Assembly: GCA_051162045.1 (NCBI GenBank)
Contig: JBISDI010000015.1
Source of the DNA: Anaerozeibacter quisquiliarum
Lineage (GTDB): Bacteria > Bacillota > Clostridia > Christensenellales > Aristaeellaceae
DNA: 64,000 bases
Direction: 5' to 3' (one strand)
Shown here piece by piece: positions 49,805-58,794 of the stretch. The notes below the pieces were generated by a model. The model ran no database searches. It was not told the DNA's origin and saw only the letters and a program-made list of their open reading frames with translations. The position numbers were made by a program, and so were the translations under genes. Position 1 is the first letter of the stretch, and every line of letters starts with the position of its first letter.

Positions 49805-49834
49805 ATTATAGCACGCGATACCCGAAAATGCCAG
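49805..49834 (-). promoter_or_regulatory. pepP operon promoter
   Basis: Minus-strand CTGGCA (49834-49829) and extended -10 TGCTATAAT (TATAAT 49810-49805), 18-bp spacing, 30 bp before pepP. Confidence 0.6.
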
Positions 49835-49915
49835 AGAAGATTGTGAAAACGGGTCACGCGCATCTGGCTGCGGCCACATGCGCGTGAATAAGGGAACGGG
49901 GCCGCCAGGCGCCGG

Positions 49916-50995
49916 TCAAATCACATGCACGTCGTGCAGGCCGAAATCGAGGCAGGCCTCTTCCCCGACCTCGAACACGCGTCGGCCGACCGGGTAGTTG
50001 TCGGCGATGCGCAGCAGCGTGTCGCCGACTGTGACGTGGTAGCTCTGGTAAGAGCCCATGAAGCAGCTGAGCACCACCTTACAGGGCACCGCGCCCGACT
50101 CGCGCACCTGCGCGGCCTCGGGGCGCAGCATCAGCGTGGCATCCTGGCCGACCGCGAGGCCCGACTTGGGCGCGGCGACCGGCACCTTGACGCCCTGCAC
50201 CTCCACGGTTACGACGCCTTGGGAGACATCGGCCACCCGCCCGCGCAGGAAGTTGGCCTCGCCGATGAAGTCGGCCACAAACTCGCTGATCGGATGGTAG
50301 TAGATTTCGCGCGGCGTACCCGCCTGCGCGATCACGCCCCTGTTCATGATGATGATCCGGTCGGAGATTGACATGGCCTCCGACTGGTCGTGCGTCACGT
50401 AGATCGCCGTGATCCCGAACTGCTGCTGTATGCGCCGGATTTCGGTGCGCATGTAGACGCGCAGTTTCGCGTCGAGGTTGCTGAGCGGTTCGTCGAACAG
50501 CAGCACGCCCGGCTCCACGATCAGCGCGCGCGCCAGCGCCACCCGCTGCTGCTGACCACCCGACATCTGGTTGGTGTAGCGGTTTTCCATGCCGGACAGG
50601 CCTACCAAGTCGAGCATCGCGGTCACCTTGCGCTCGATCTCATCGCGCGGCACCTTGCGCAGTTTGAGCCCGTAGGCCACGTTGTCGAAGATGTTCATAT
50701 GCGGGAACAGCGCGTAACTCTGGAACACCATCGCCGTGTCGCGCTTGTTGGGCGTGAGCGCGTTGATCGCCTCCCCGCCCAGGTAGATTTCGCCCTCGTC
50801 GGGGCTTTCAAACCCGGCGATCATCCGAAGTGTCGTGGTCTTGCCGCAGCCCGACGGGCCGAGCAGCGTCACGAACTCGCCCGGCTCGATCGTGAGATCG
50901 ACCGCGTCCACGGCCTTGAACTGTTTGTGGGTCTTCGGATCCAGATAGATCTTGCTGACGCGCTCGAGGCGCACGCCCTTTTTCGATTGCATCAT
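49916..50995 (-). CDS. ABC importer ATPase (ferric/FbpC-PotA type)
   Basis: 359 residues: Walker A GPSGCGKTTT, Q-loop VFQSYALFPHM, signature MSGGQQQRVALARAL, Walker B VLLFDEPLSNLD, H-loop THDQSEAM, then a C-terminal TOBE domain (about 245-359). Type matches FbpC, PotA and phosphonate importer ATPases. AAGGAG is five bases before ATG 50995; an in-frame GTG at 51001 is less well placed. Last gene of the importer operon. Confidence 0.92.
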   Translation of the reverse strand: MMQSKKGVRLERVSKIYLDPKTHKQFKAVDAVDLTIEPGEFVTLLGPSGCGKTTTLRMIAGFESPDEGEIYLGGEAINALTPNKRDTAMVFQSYALFPHMNIFDNVAYGLKLRKVPRDEIERKVTAMLDLVGLSGMENRYTNQMSGGQQQRVALARALIVEPGVLLFDEPLSNLDAKLRVYMRTEIRRIQQQFGITAIYVTHDQSEAMSISDRIIIMNRGVIAQAGTPREIYYHPISEFVADFIGEANFLRGRVADVSQGVVTVEVQGVKVPVAAPKSGLAVGQDATLMLRPEAAQVRESGAVPCKVVLSCFMGSYQSYHVTVGDTLLRIADNYPVGRRVFEVGEEACLDFGLHDVHVI

Positions 50996-51005
50996 ACTCA
51001 CTCCT

Positions 51006-53021
51006 TCAAATCACTTCCTTGCGCCGGCGGCTGACCCCGAAGAAGCGCATCAGCAGGTTCATGACCGCGATGGAGCCGTACACCATGACGATCATCAGCG
51101 TGGCGTAGGCGCAGGCGACGCTGAACCGGCCGCGGTCAACCACCGTCATGATCTGCGGCGTAATCAGCTGGTGACGCGCCGAGATCAGGAAGATGACCGC
51201 GCTGGTAGCCGTCACGCTGCGCGCGAAGGTGGTCACCAGGCCGCTGAAGAACGAGTCCTTTATGAGCGGCAGCGTGATCGAAGTGAACACCTTGCCGCTG
51301 CCCGCGCCCATGTCGTAGGCGCTCTCCTCGATCGACTTGTCGATCTGCCGAAGCGCCGCGATGCCCGAGCGCGTGCCGATCGGCAGGCTGCGCACGATGA
51401 AGGCGATGATGATGATCGCGCTCGTGCCCACGAGCACCATGAAGCCGCCGCCGCCGATGCCGGTCACGTAGCCGCGCAGCAGCGCGATGCCCAGCACCGT
51501 GCCCGGCACCGCCATGGCAAACATGGTCACAAATTCGATCAGTCCGCGCCCCCAGAAGCGGCGCTTGACCACGAGGTAGGCGATGACCATCGACAAAAGC
51601 GCGGTCAGCGGGGCCGCGATCAGCGACATGCGCATCGAATCGCCGAACGGCTGCAGGCCCCGGTCGAGCACATATTGGAAGTGGGTGAGTACCGGCGTAA
51701 AGTCGCGCCCCCACTGCTTGAAGAAGGCGCCGATGGGCACCAGCGCGTACATGCCGATGACCATCACCGACACGATCAGGCACAGCGCGTTCAGCGGCAC
51801 CACCACGGATTTATCGTCGATCGGCACCCGCGCACGCGAAGCCTTGCCGCTCAGCGTGGCCACCGACTTGCGCTCCAGCCAGTACTTCTCCATGATGAAC
51901 AGGATGACCGTGATCGTCAGCATCACGCCGGCCATCGCGGCCGACGAGCGCATGTCGTAGTTGCTCATGACCTGGGCGTATATGTAGCTGGCGAGCGTCG
52001 AGTAGTCGCCGCCGATCATCATCGGGTTGGTGAAGTCCGCCACCGACTCGATGAAAGTCACGAGGAAGGCGTTGCCCAGGCCCGGCAGCAGCAGCGGCAG
52101 CGTCACGGTGGTGAACACCTTCCAGCGCGAAGCGCCCATGTTGCGCGCCGACTCCTCGATCGACGGGTCGATGTTGAGCAAGAGGCCCTTCAACATCAGG
52201 TAGCACACCGGGAAGAAGGTCAATGTCTGCACCAGCAACACGCCATGCAGCCCGTAGATGTTGGCCCCGCGTATGCCGAGCAGGCCCTTGGTAATCATGC
52301 CGCTCTTGCCAAACAGCATGATCGCCGACAGCGACAGCACGAACGGCGGCGCGACGATCGGCAGCACCGAAATCACCTGAAACATCGGGTTGAGCCGCGT
52401 GCGGGTGTACATGTGCACGTAGGCGAACAAAAAGCCGATCGCCGTGGACAGCAGGCCGCTCAGCGCGCCCAGCACCAGCGTGTTCTTGACGACGTGCATG
52501 AACGACTGCGAGGCGAACAGCGACATGTAGGCGTCAAACGACAGCGCGAACTTGCCGAGCTCCGGCACGGTATCGGCCACCGTCTGAATCGCGCCCATCG
52601 CATCGAATTCGCTGAGCTTGTTTGCGTTTTGCCGCGCGTAGGCGGCGACCACGGCAGGGTTGGCGCCGACCTCGGCGATCAGGCGATTGAGTTCGTTCCG
52701 GATCGCCTCGATCTCGGGTCCGGCGGTCTTGCGCCGGACGTTGTATTCGCGGTGGTAGTCGAGCGCCCGCCGGCCGAGCAGGGTGACCGGGTGCTCCGCG
52801 AGCGCCTCCACGCCGTCCGCGCCGTCGGTGAGCAGCTTACCCGCGTCCGACAGCTCTTGCATGTACGGGATTTCGGAGCGCGAAATGCTTTGGGTCAGCA
52901 CGGTGCCCAGCGGATACAGGATGAACATAACCAAAAACAACAGGACCAGCAAGATCGTGAGCATCAAAATCGGGTCTCCCCACAGCTTCTTGCGGTCGAG
53001 CCGAGCGCTTTTTGCCGTCAT
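51006..53021 (-). CDS. ABC importer permease, two fused membrane units (FbpB type)
   Basis: 671 residues, about 12 helices. Two EAA coupling loops are present: EESARNMGASRWKVFTTVTL in the first half and EESAYDMGAGSGKVFTSITL in the second, so one polypeptide supplies both halves, as in ferric FbpB. A long outside loop (about 65-185) separates helix 1 from helix 2. ATG 53021 lacks a strong ribosome-binding site. It comes after a long hairpin that separates it from the binding-protein gene. Confidence 0.9.
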   Translation of the reverse strand: MTAKSARLDRKKLWGDPILMLTILLVLLFLVMFILYPLGTVLTQSISRSEIPYMQELSDAGKLLTDGADGVEALAEHPVTLLGRRALDYHREYNVRRKTAGPEIEAIRNELNRLIAEVGANPAVVAAYARQNANKLSEFDAMGAIQTVADTVPELGKFALSFDAYMSLFASQSFMHVVKNTLVLGALSGLLSTAIGFLFAYVHMYTRTRLNPMFQVISVLPIVAPPFVLSLSAIMLFGKSGMITKGLLGIRGANIYGLHGVLLVQTLTFFPVCYLMLKGLLLNIDPSIEESARNMGASRWKVFTTVTLPLLLPGLGNAFLVTFIESVADFTNPMMIGGDYSTLASYIYAQVMSNYDMRSSAAMAGVMLTITVILFIMEKYWLERKSVATLSGKASRARVPIDDKSVVVPLNALCLIVSVMVIGMYALVPIGAFFKQWGRDFTPVLTHFQYVLDRGLQPFGDSMRMSLIAAPLTALLSMVIAYLVVKRRFWGRGLIEFVTMFAMAVPGTVLGIALLRGYVTGIGGGGFMVLVGTSAIIIIAFIVRSLPIGTRSGIAALRQIDKSIEESAYDMGAGSGKVFTSITLPLIKDSFFSGLVTTFARSVTATSAVIFLISARHQLITPQIMTVVDRGRFSVACAYATLMIVMVYGSIAVMNLLMRFFGVSRRRKEVI

Positions 53022-53068
53022 CGCCACGTTGCGAACACCCCATCTCTGCGATTTCTCTGCGTTTGGTT

Positions 53069-53114
53069 CGCAATTTGGGAAAAACCGCCGCAAGGCGGTT
53101 TTTCCCAAATTGCG
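53069..53114 (-). terminator. Perfect 21-bp hairpin between binding-protein and permease genes
   Basis: Arms 53069-53089 and 53094-53114 are exact inverses, closed by a GCAA (GNRA) tetraloop. T5 lies inside the stem rather than after it. Such a structure probably acts as a partial terminator or a 3' stabiliser, giving more binding protein than permease. Confidence 0.7.
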
Positions 53115-53128
53115 CGGGCAAAAATATG

Positions 53129-54184
53129 TTATTGCGCGATCTTATCGCCCGAAATGGCCTTGGTCCACTTCTCGATCAGCATGTTCTTGTTCGCCCCGGT
53201 CCACTGGGAGTCGTAGTCGATCAGCTTGATGCCCATGTCGAGCAGCTGCTGCGCCGCCTCGGGGTCTTTCGCGCCTTCGACGGTCAGGAACTGCAGCGAA
53301 CCCACGGTCTGGGCGATTTCTTGCGCCTCGGGGGTCAGCGCGAACTCGATGAACAGCTTCGCCGCCTCGGGGTTCTTGCAGCCCTTGATGATCGCGGTGC
53401 CGCCCACCTCGTAGCCGGTGCCCTCGCTGGGCGCGCTCAGCACGATGTTGTCGTAGCCGTCCTCGATGAACATCAGGCCCGTGTGCAGGAAGCCCACGCC
53501 CACAGCGCCTTCGCCCAGCGCCACCTGGTTGCTGGTGGCCGAGCCGGTCTTGACGTACTGGGTGACGTTGGGGTCATAGGCCTTAATCAGCTCGAGCGCC
53601 TTCTCCTCGCCGAACACCTGGAACAGCGTGGACACGGTCATCACGCCCGTGCCGGTCGCACCCGGATTGGCCATGACGATGAGGCCCTTGTATTCGGGCT
53701 TGGCCAGGTCTTCCCACGAGGTGGGCACCGGCGCCCCGTACTCGTCGAGCATCTCCTTATTGCAGATGAAGCCGATGTAGCCCGAGTAGATGCCGAACCA
53801 GTAGTTGTCGGCGTCCTTGTACTTCGCAGACTTCAGCTGGGCCGCGTTCTTGCAGTCGGGATACTGCTCAAGCAGGCCCTCCATCGCCGCGGCGATGTAG
53901 GGATCCCAGGTGCCGCCGAACCACACGTCGGCCTGCGGGTTCTCGCGCTCCTCGAGGATGCGGGTGTAACACTCGTTGCCGCTCATGCGGATGAACGAAG
54001 TCTTGATGCCGGTCTTCGCCTCAAATGCCTTCACAACCGCGGCCACATGCTCCTCGTCGCTGCCGCCGTACACCATCAGCTCGCTGCCCTCCTGCGCGCG
54101 CCAGTCGATTTCCTCGGCCAGCGCCACCGACACAGAACCGAACACCATGAACACCATGAGCGCCAGAGCCAACAGTTTCCTCAT
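53129..54184 (-). CDS. Extracellular solute-binding protein (ferric or 2-aminoethylphosphonate type)
   Basis: 351 residues. Signal peptide 1-23 (LLALALMVFMVFGSVSVALA), cleaved before EEIDW; there is no lipobox cysteine, so it may be released or held by the permease rather than lipid-anchored. The fold is type 2: VYGGSDEEHVAAVVKAFEAK, DVWFGGTWDPYIAA, GVGFLHTGLMF. Family includes Fe3+, thiamine and phosphonate binders; the ligand cannot be decided. AAGGAGATG precedes the ATG. Confidence 0.9.
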   Translation of the reverse strand: MRKLLALALMVFMVFGSVSVALAEEIDWRAQEGSELMVYGGSDEEHVAAVVKAFEAKTGIKTSFIRMSGNECYTRILEERENPQADVWFGGTWDPYIAAAMEGLLEQYPDCKNAAQLKSAKYKDADNYWFGIYSGYIGFICNKEMLDEYGAPVPTSWEDLAKPEYKGLIVMANPGATGTGVMTVSTLFQVFGEEKALELIKAYDPNVTQYVKTGSATSNQVALGEGAVGVGFLHTGLMFIEDGYDNIVLSAPSEGTGYEVGGTAIIKGCKNPEAAKLFIEFALTPEAQEIAQTVGSLQFLTVEGAKDPEAAQQLLDMGIKLIDYDSQWTGANKNMLIEKWTKAISGDKIAQ

Positions 54185-54247
54185 AACGACATCTCCTTGT
54201 TGAAATAATCCTAAAAAAGCCGAGCGGTTTTCACCACTGCTTTCAAT

Positions 54248-54276
54248 AGTTTATCAACACATCAAGTAATTGTCAA
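54248..54276 (-). promoter_or_regulatory. Importer operon promoter
   Basis: Minus-strand TTGACA (54276-54271) and TAAACT (54253-54248), 17 bp apart; the leader to the binding-protein start is about 60 bases. No Fur-like box was recognised. Confidence 0.7.
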
Positions 54277-54321
54277 CCATCATTTTCCAAATCCGGGCAG
54301 AAAATATTAGGCTGAGATGTC

Positions 54322-54359
54322 AAAAGGCCGCGGGAGCGATTTCCGTCGCTTCCGCGGCC
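54322..54359 (-). terminator. Terminator of the HerA-like gene
   Basis: 14-bp stem (54326-54339 with 54346-54359, one mismatch, GGCCGCGG core) followed on the minus strand by TTTT. It separates this gene from the importer operon. Confidence 0.8.
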
Positions 54360-54373
54360 CCTGTTTGCGGGTA

Positions 54374-55885
54374 CTACCGCCGTCCAGTGCCAAATAGCCC
54401 GCGCATCAGCTGTTTGCCCAGTTCCCGCCCGATCGAGCTCATCGCGCTGTTCGCGGCGCGCTCGATGGGCTTGAAGGCCTGCGCGCGGGTGCGGGCGGTC
54501 TTCGCCGCTTCCCGCTGCCTGAGCGCCTCTTCTTTGGCCTCGGCGATCCGGCGCTTCTCGTCCTCCGCCTCCTCGAGCCTGCGCGCTTCCTCCCGCGCCG
54601 CTTCCTCGGCATGGGCATTCAGGTGTTCATAGGCCGAATAGCGATCGATCGGCGCGTCGTACTTGCCGGCGAGCGGGCTTTGCGCGATCACCTGCCGGCG
54701 CAGTTCGTCGTCGATCGTGCCCATCCGGCTCTGCGGCGGCAGGATCATCGCGCGTTCCACGATTTGGGGCGCGCCGCGCTCGTCGAGGAAGGACACCAGC
54801 GCCTCGCCGACGCCCAGGCTTCCGATGACCTCGGCGGTGTCGAACGCGGGATTCGGTCGGAAGCTCTGCGCCGCGGCGCGCACCGCCTTCTGGTCGGACG
54901 GTGTATAGGCGCGCAGCGCGTGCTGTACGCGGTTCGACAGCTGCATAAGCACGCTGTTCGGGATGTCCGACGGGCTCTGCGAGATGAAGTAGACGCCCAC
55001 GCCCTTCGAGCGGATCAGCTTCGCTACCCGCTCGACCTCGCGCACCAACGCCTGCGGCGCGTCCGAGAACAGCAGGTGCGCCTCGTCGAAGAAGAACACC
55101 ATCTTGGGTTTGTCGAGGTCGCCCGCCTCGGGCAGCCGCTCGAACAGCTCCGACAGCAAAAACAGCATGAACGCCGTGTACAGCTCGGGGTTCAGGAACA
55201 GCTTCACGCAATCGAGCACGTTGATCGCGCCCCGGCCCCGTCCGTCCACGCGCATCCAGTCATTAAGGTCGATCGCGGGCTCGCCGAAGAATTGGCCGCC
55301 GCCCTGATCCTCGAGCGCGATCAGCGCGCGCAGGATCGCGCCCACCGACTGCACCGATACATTGCCGTAGCGCAGCGAGATCTCCGCGCGGTTGTCGCCG
55401 ACCCATGTCAGCATCGCGCGCAGATCCTTGAGGTCGAGCAGCAAAAGGCTTGCCTCGTCGGCCGCGCGGAAGGCGATGTTCATGACGCCGGCCTGCGCCT
55501 CGGTCAGCCTGAGCAGCCGCGACAGCAGCATCGGCCCCATCTCGCTGATCGTGGTGCGCACCGGGATGCCGCGCTCGCCGTACACGTCGAAGAAGCAGGT
55601 GGGGAAATCGGTCAGCGTGAACTCCGTGACGCCCATCGAGGTGAGCCGCTTTCTGATCGCGTCGGTCGCGTCGCCGGGACGGCACATGCCGGCGAGGTCC
55701 CCCTTGACGTCGGCCAGGAACACCGGCACGCCCAGCATGCTGAACGACTCGGCCATCACCTTGAGCGTGACCGTCTTGCCGGTGCCGCTCGCGCCGGTAA
55801 TCAACCCGTGGCGGTTGGCCATCGACGGCAACAGGAACGTCTTTTGCCCGCCCTGTCCGATCCACAACTTCCCTTCGGCTATCAT
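54374..55885 (-). CDS. HerA-like/DUF853 (YjgR) ATPase
   Basis: 503 residues: P-loop GASGTGKT at 31-38, FLADVKGDLAGM, Walker B with MVFFFDEAHLLF near 265, and IRSKGVGVYFISQSPSDIP, all typical of the DUF853/YjgR branch of HerA-FtsK ATPases. The C-terminal 70 residues are a charged coiled coil (EEAAREEARRLEEAEDEKRR). Role not established for the family; DNA or protein translocation is inferred. The start follows a G-run; an independent terminator suggests a single-gene unit or the end of the Hsp70-like operon. Confidence 0.88.
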   Translation of the reverse strand: MIAEGKLWIGQGGQKTFLLPSMANRHGLITGASGTGKTVTLKVMAESFSMLGVPVFLADVKGDLAGMCRPGDATDAIRKRLTSMGVTEFTLTDFPTCFFDVYGERGIPVRTTISEMGPMLLSRLLRLTEAQAGVMNIAFRAADEASLLLLDLKDLRAMLTWVGDNRAEISLRYGNVSVQSVGAILRALIALEDQGGGQFFGEPAIDLNDWMRVDGRGRGAINVLDCVKLFLNPELYTAFMLFLLSELFERLPEAGDLDKPKMVFFFDEAHLLFSDAPQALVREVERVAKLIRSKGVGVYFISQSPSDIPNSVLMQLSNRVQHALRAYTPSDQKAVRAAAQSFRPNPAFDTAEVIGSLGVGEALVSFLDERGAPQIVERAMILPPQSRMGTIDDELRRQVIAQSPLAGKYDAPIDRYSAYEHLNAHAEEAAREEARRLEEAEDEKRRIAEAKEEALRQREAAKTARTRAQAFKPIERAANSAMSSIGRELGKQLMRGLFGTGRR

Positions 55886-55900
55886 GCCATCCCCCCCTAG

Positions 55901-56057
55901 TAATCGCTGATTGAAGCGCGCGTGCGATGGCGAGTTGAATTTTCGTCAGATCGTGTTCGCAAAAGACGAAGGCGTAGCAGCGCTACGTCGAGGATTTTGC
56001 GGGCGCGAGATGGCGAAAAGGCAGCCGCCATCGCGCGTGGGATTTGATCAGCGCTTA
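55901..56057. repeat. Palindromic extragenic element, copy A
   Basis: 157 bp between the Hsp70-like and HerA-like genes. Outer arms (TAATCGCTGATT at left, inverse of GATCAGCGCTTA at right) and GCGATGGCG on both sides pair across the whole element; the tip is GTAGC-AGC-GCTAC (55974-55986). Related to copy B at 47994-48114. Confidence 0.8.
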
Positions 56058-56062
56058 CCTAG

Positions 56063-58000
56063 CTAGTGTATCATCAGCCTGGCCTGGCGCGCCATCCCGC
56101 CGAGCTGCGTCTCGATCGCCTGCGCGATCCGGTCGACCATCTGCTTCGCGGACTCGTCGGGGGCCTCCAACTGCGCCTTGAGCTGGGCGTAGGCGCTGCC
56201 CTCGATCTCGCCCCGGCGCTTCTCGAGCGTCTTTTCAAACGCGCGCCGCGTGAACAGCGTCCGCATGAACGCGGGCATCACGAACTTGTCGAGGTGCTTC
56301 TTGGCCAGCGTCGTGCCCATCCGGCTGGCGATCAGCCCCACCGCAAATCCGACGACCAGCCCCATCGGCCCGGCCATGACCAGCGCCACGCCGCCGCCGC
56401 CCAGCAGCGCCGCCACGAGCGAGGCCGCGACCACGTCCACCACCGCCTGTACCCAATCCAAGTTCAGCAGCGGCACATGCCCGACATCGAGGCCCCCGAT
56501 CGCCTCGGGCGCGCCGCCGGGCAGGCGCAGCGAGGCGGGCGGCAGCTGGCTGCGCGCGCAGATCGGGTCGGTCAACTCCTCGAGCACCGGGCGCAGGCCC
56601 TCTATCCATCGCTCGGTGACCTCCTGCGCCGCGCGCCCCAGCGGTCCGTCCTCGAGGCTGCGCTTGAGCGCGTCGGTCATCGCCCCGCCGATGTCGCCGA
56701 TCGCGCGCAGCTCGCCCGAGCGCCAGCGCGCGAACGCGTCGGGCCCGCAGCGCGCGACGATCTCCTCGGCGATTGCGGGCGCGAGTGCGCGCATCAGCCG
56801 AGGCAGCGCCGCACGCACCGCCTCTTCCACCGCGTCCGAATCGATCAGCGCGCGCACGTCCTCCTCGAACCGCTCGGTGCGCCGGTCGACGCGCAACGCG
56901 TAGCACAGCCCGCGCGCGATGGCGAACTCGGGCTCCACGCCGATAACCAGCCGCGCGCGCGGGAACGCCCTTTGCGCCATTTCCGCCATGAAATCCATGC
57001 GCGACGCGCCGCCGGTCAGCATGATCAGCTCGGGCGGGGCGTCGGCCAGCTGCGCCTGCGCCCGCTCGAGCGCGGCGCGGTAGGCCGACAGGTAGCTCTG
57101 GCCGCCGAGCGACTCGATCGGCTGGTTCAAAACAGCGTACATGTCCGCGTCGTCCGCCCGGATGTCGAGCGTGATCGGCGGGTCGTCATAGTACAGCTTG
57201 ACCGACGACTCGCAGGGCAGCGGGTAGCCGCCCTCGCCCGCCTGCGCGCGCCGGGTGAAGTACATCTCCTTGACCTTGCGCGCCTCGAGCTCGGCGAGGG
57301 CCGCGTACTGCGGGCAGGCCTTGAAGATGGCGACGATTCCATCGCGCTTCGGGTGGCGCGCCACGTTGCGTCTGAGCAGCATCCGGTCGATCAGACCGCC
57401 GCCCAACGCGTTCTCGCCGAAATCGACGGCGGGGCGGGCGGTCAGACGGTCGATGAAGGTGAAGTCGGTGGTGGAGGAACCGGCGTCGATCACCAGCGCC
57501 GGGCGCGCGAGCGCCTGGTCGGACAGCCCCAGCTCGCCCGATTCGCGCGCGTACAAAAAGGCGGCGCGCGACTCGCTAATCACCGACACGTTGTGGAAGC
57601 CGGCCTGCTCGAACAGCCGCCTGTAGGCGGCGCGCGCCTCCTCGGGCCAGCCGGAAGGGCAGCCGACGAAGGTTAAGGTACGCGCCGGGTCGGTGAGCTT
57701 GCCGGCCCGCTCGAGCTGCGCGCGCACCCCCTCGGCAAACTTCAGAATCAGCCGCCCGGCCACCGCCCTCTCGCGCAGGTAGCGGCGCTTGAAACGCGCG
57801 TACAGCCGCTCGGCGTCCATGATGAGCGCCGGCTCGCCGATCAGCGCGGTGCCGCCCGATTCGCCGAGCACCGTCAGCACGCTCTTGCGCCCCATAAGCT
57901 CGAGCAGCATCGGCGGAGCCGTCGCGCCCTCGCGCAGCCAGGCCACGGCACTCTCGCCGTCGCCCAGGTCAAGGCCGAAATAGTCGGTAATCTCTATCAT
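56063..58000 (-). CDS. Membrane-anchored Hsp70-like ATPase
   Basis: 645 residues. The actin/Hsp70 ATPase core (about 1-385) keeps the phosphate-1 motif YFGLDLGDGES, phosphate-2 LVIDAGSSTTDF (179-190), the connect GENALGGGLID, the adenosine motif LTGGASRMDF (328-337) and VEPEFAIARGL. There is no canonical substrate-binding beta domain; instead there is a helical segment (390-480), a hydrophobic glycine-rich membrane segment (about 515-560) and a basic helical tail. So the ATPase seems tethered to the membrane by its C-terminus. Its start overlaps the GrpE-like gene stop (ATGA), so the two are made together. Confidence 0.85.
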   Translation of the reverse strand: MIEITDYFGLDLGDGESAVAWLREGATAPPMLLELMGRKSVLTVLGESGGTALIGEPALIMDAERLYARFKRRYLRERAVAGRLILKFAEGVRAQLERAGKLTDPARTLTFVGCPSGWPEEARAAYRRLFEQAGFHNVSVISESRAAFLYARESGELGLSDQALARPALVIDAGSSTTDFTFIDRLTARPAVDFGENALGGGLIDRMLLRRNVARHPKRDGIVAIFKACPQYAALAELEARKVKEMYFTRRAQAGEGGYPLPCESSVKLYYDDPPITLDIRADDADMYAVLNQPIESLGGQSYLSAYRAALERAQAQLADAPPELIMLTGGASRMDFMAEMAQRAFPRARLVIGVEPEFAIARGLCYALRVDRRTERFEEDVRALIDSDAVEEAVRAALPRLMRALAPAIAEEIVARCGPDAFARWRSGELRAIGDIGGAMTDALKRSLEDGPLGRAAQEVTERWIEGLRPVLEELTDPICARSQLPPASLRLPGGAPEAIGGLDVGHVPLLNLDWVQAVVDVVAASLVAALLGGGGVALVMAGPMGLVVGFAVGLIASRMGTTLAKKHLDKFVMPAFMRTLFTRRAFEKTLEKRRGEIEGSAYAQLKAQLEAPDESAKQMVDRIAQAIETQLGGMARQARLMIH

Positions 58001-58794
58001 CGCTTAACCGTCACCTGCCCGCGCAGCACCAATGCGCCGTCCTGATACACCGCCGGCCGGACGGTCGTACCGCCCGTACGCGCGGGCAGCGGGTCGAAGT
58101 CATTCGGGTCGGCGTCCCCGTAGCGGGCAAACCGCACCCCCGTGCGCTGCAGGGCGTCGGTCAACTGCGGCACGCTCTTGAGCGCGAACGCGCCGTCGCC
58201 CGTTTTCTCGGCCTCGAGCAGCATCTGCATGGCCTCCAGCAGCGGCGCGCCCACCGGCGCGGCGGAACTCACCTCGGGCCGGACGCACAGCGCGTCGATC
58301 TCGCGGCACAGGTGCGCCATGCGCCGCGACAGCTCGCGCGCATCCGCCTTGGTCGTGACCTCGGGTCGGACCGGGGCGGCGTCCGGGCGCCTATGCGCCG
58401 TCAGCGCCCAGAGCGCCGCGGCCGCCAGCGCCAGCGACGCCGGCCAGGGCTGGCCCGACAGGTACAGCCAGGCGGCGAGCAGGAGCGTCAATCCGGCGGG
58501 CGCATAGCGCAGCAGATCCTTTACCCCCGACCGTTCGCGTTCGGGCCGTTCAGCCACCATCCGCACGTCGGCCTGCGTGGCCGATTCCAGGCACATGAGG
58601 GCGGCCTTGGCGGCGCGGCAGGCGGCATGCGCGCGCTCGCGCGCGGCGGCGTCCGCCTCCTCGAGCGCGCGCTCGTCGGCCAAGGCGTCCATCAAGGACG
58701 CCGCCCGTTCGGCGGCCGCGCGCACATCGGCGCACGCGGCGAACGCCGCCTCCGCTTCCGCCGCGCGGCCCGCGTACAACTGCTCAAAATTCAT
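57997..58794 (-). CDS. Membrane protein with GrpE-like C-terminus, partner of the Hsp70-like protein
   Basis: 265 residues. 1-80: Ala/Glu/Arg-rich coiled coil. About 95-133: two membrane helices. 140-200: second helical part. 205-265: LTDALQRTGVRFARYGDADP, FDPLPA, TVRPAVYQDGALVLRGQVTV, which follows the layout of the GrpE beta domain (FDP, then a strand ending G-x-v-l-R-x-A-x-V). GrpE is the nucleotide-exchange factor of Hsp70, so the overlap with an Hsp70-like gene makes this reading attractive; it remains inference. GGAAAGG precedes ATG 58794. Confidence 0.65.
   Translation of the reverse strand: MNFEQLYAGRAAEAEAAFAACADVRAAAERAASLMDALADERALEEADAAARERAHAACRAAKAALMCLESATQADVRMVAERPERERSGVKDLLRYAPAGLTLLLAAWLYLSGQPWPASLALAAAALWALTAHRRPDAAPVRPEVTTKADARELSRRMAHLCREIDALCVRPEVSSAAPVGAPLLEAMQMLLEAEKTGDGAFALKSVPQLTDALQRTGVRFARYGDADPNDFDPLPARTGGTTVRPAVYQDGALVLRGQVTVKR

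Noticed and set aside
50952..53216. 754-codon open frame antisense to the importer permease
   Set aside because: Shadow frame rich in His, Arg and Gln; the permease with EAA motifs is on the other strand.
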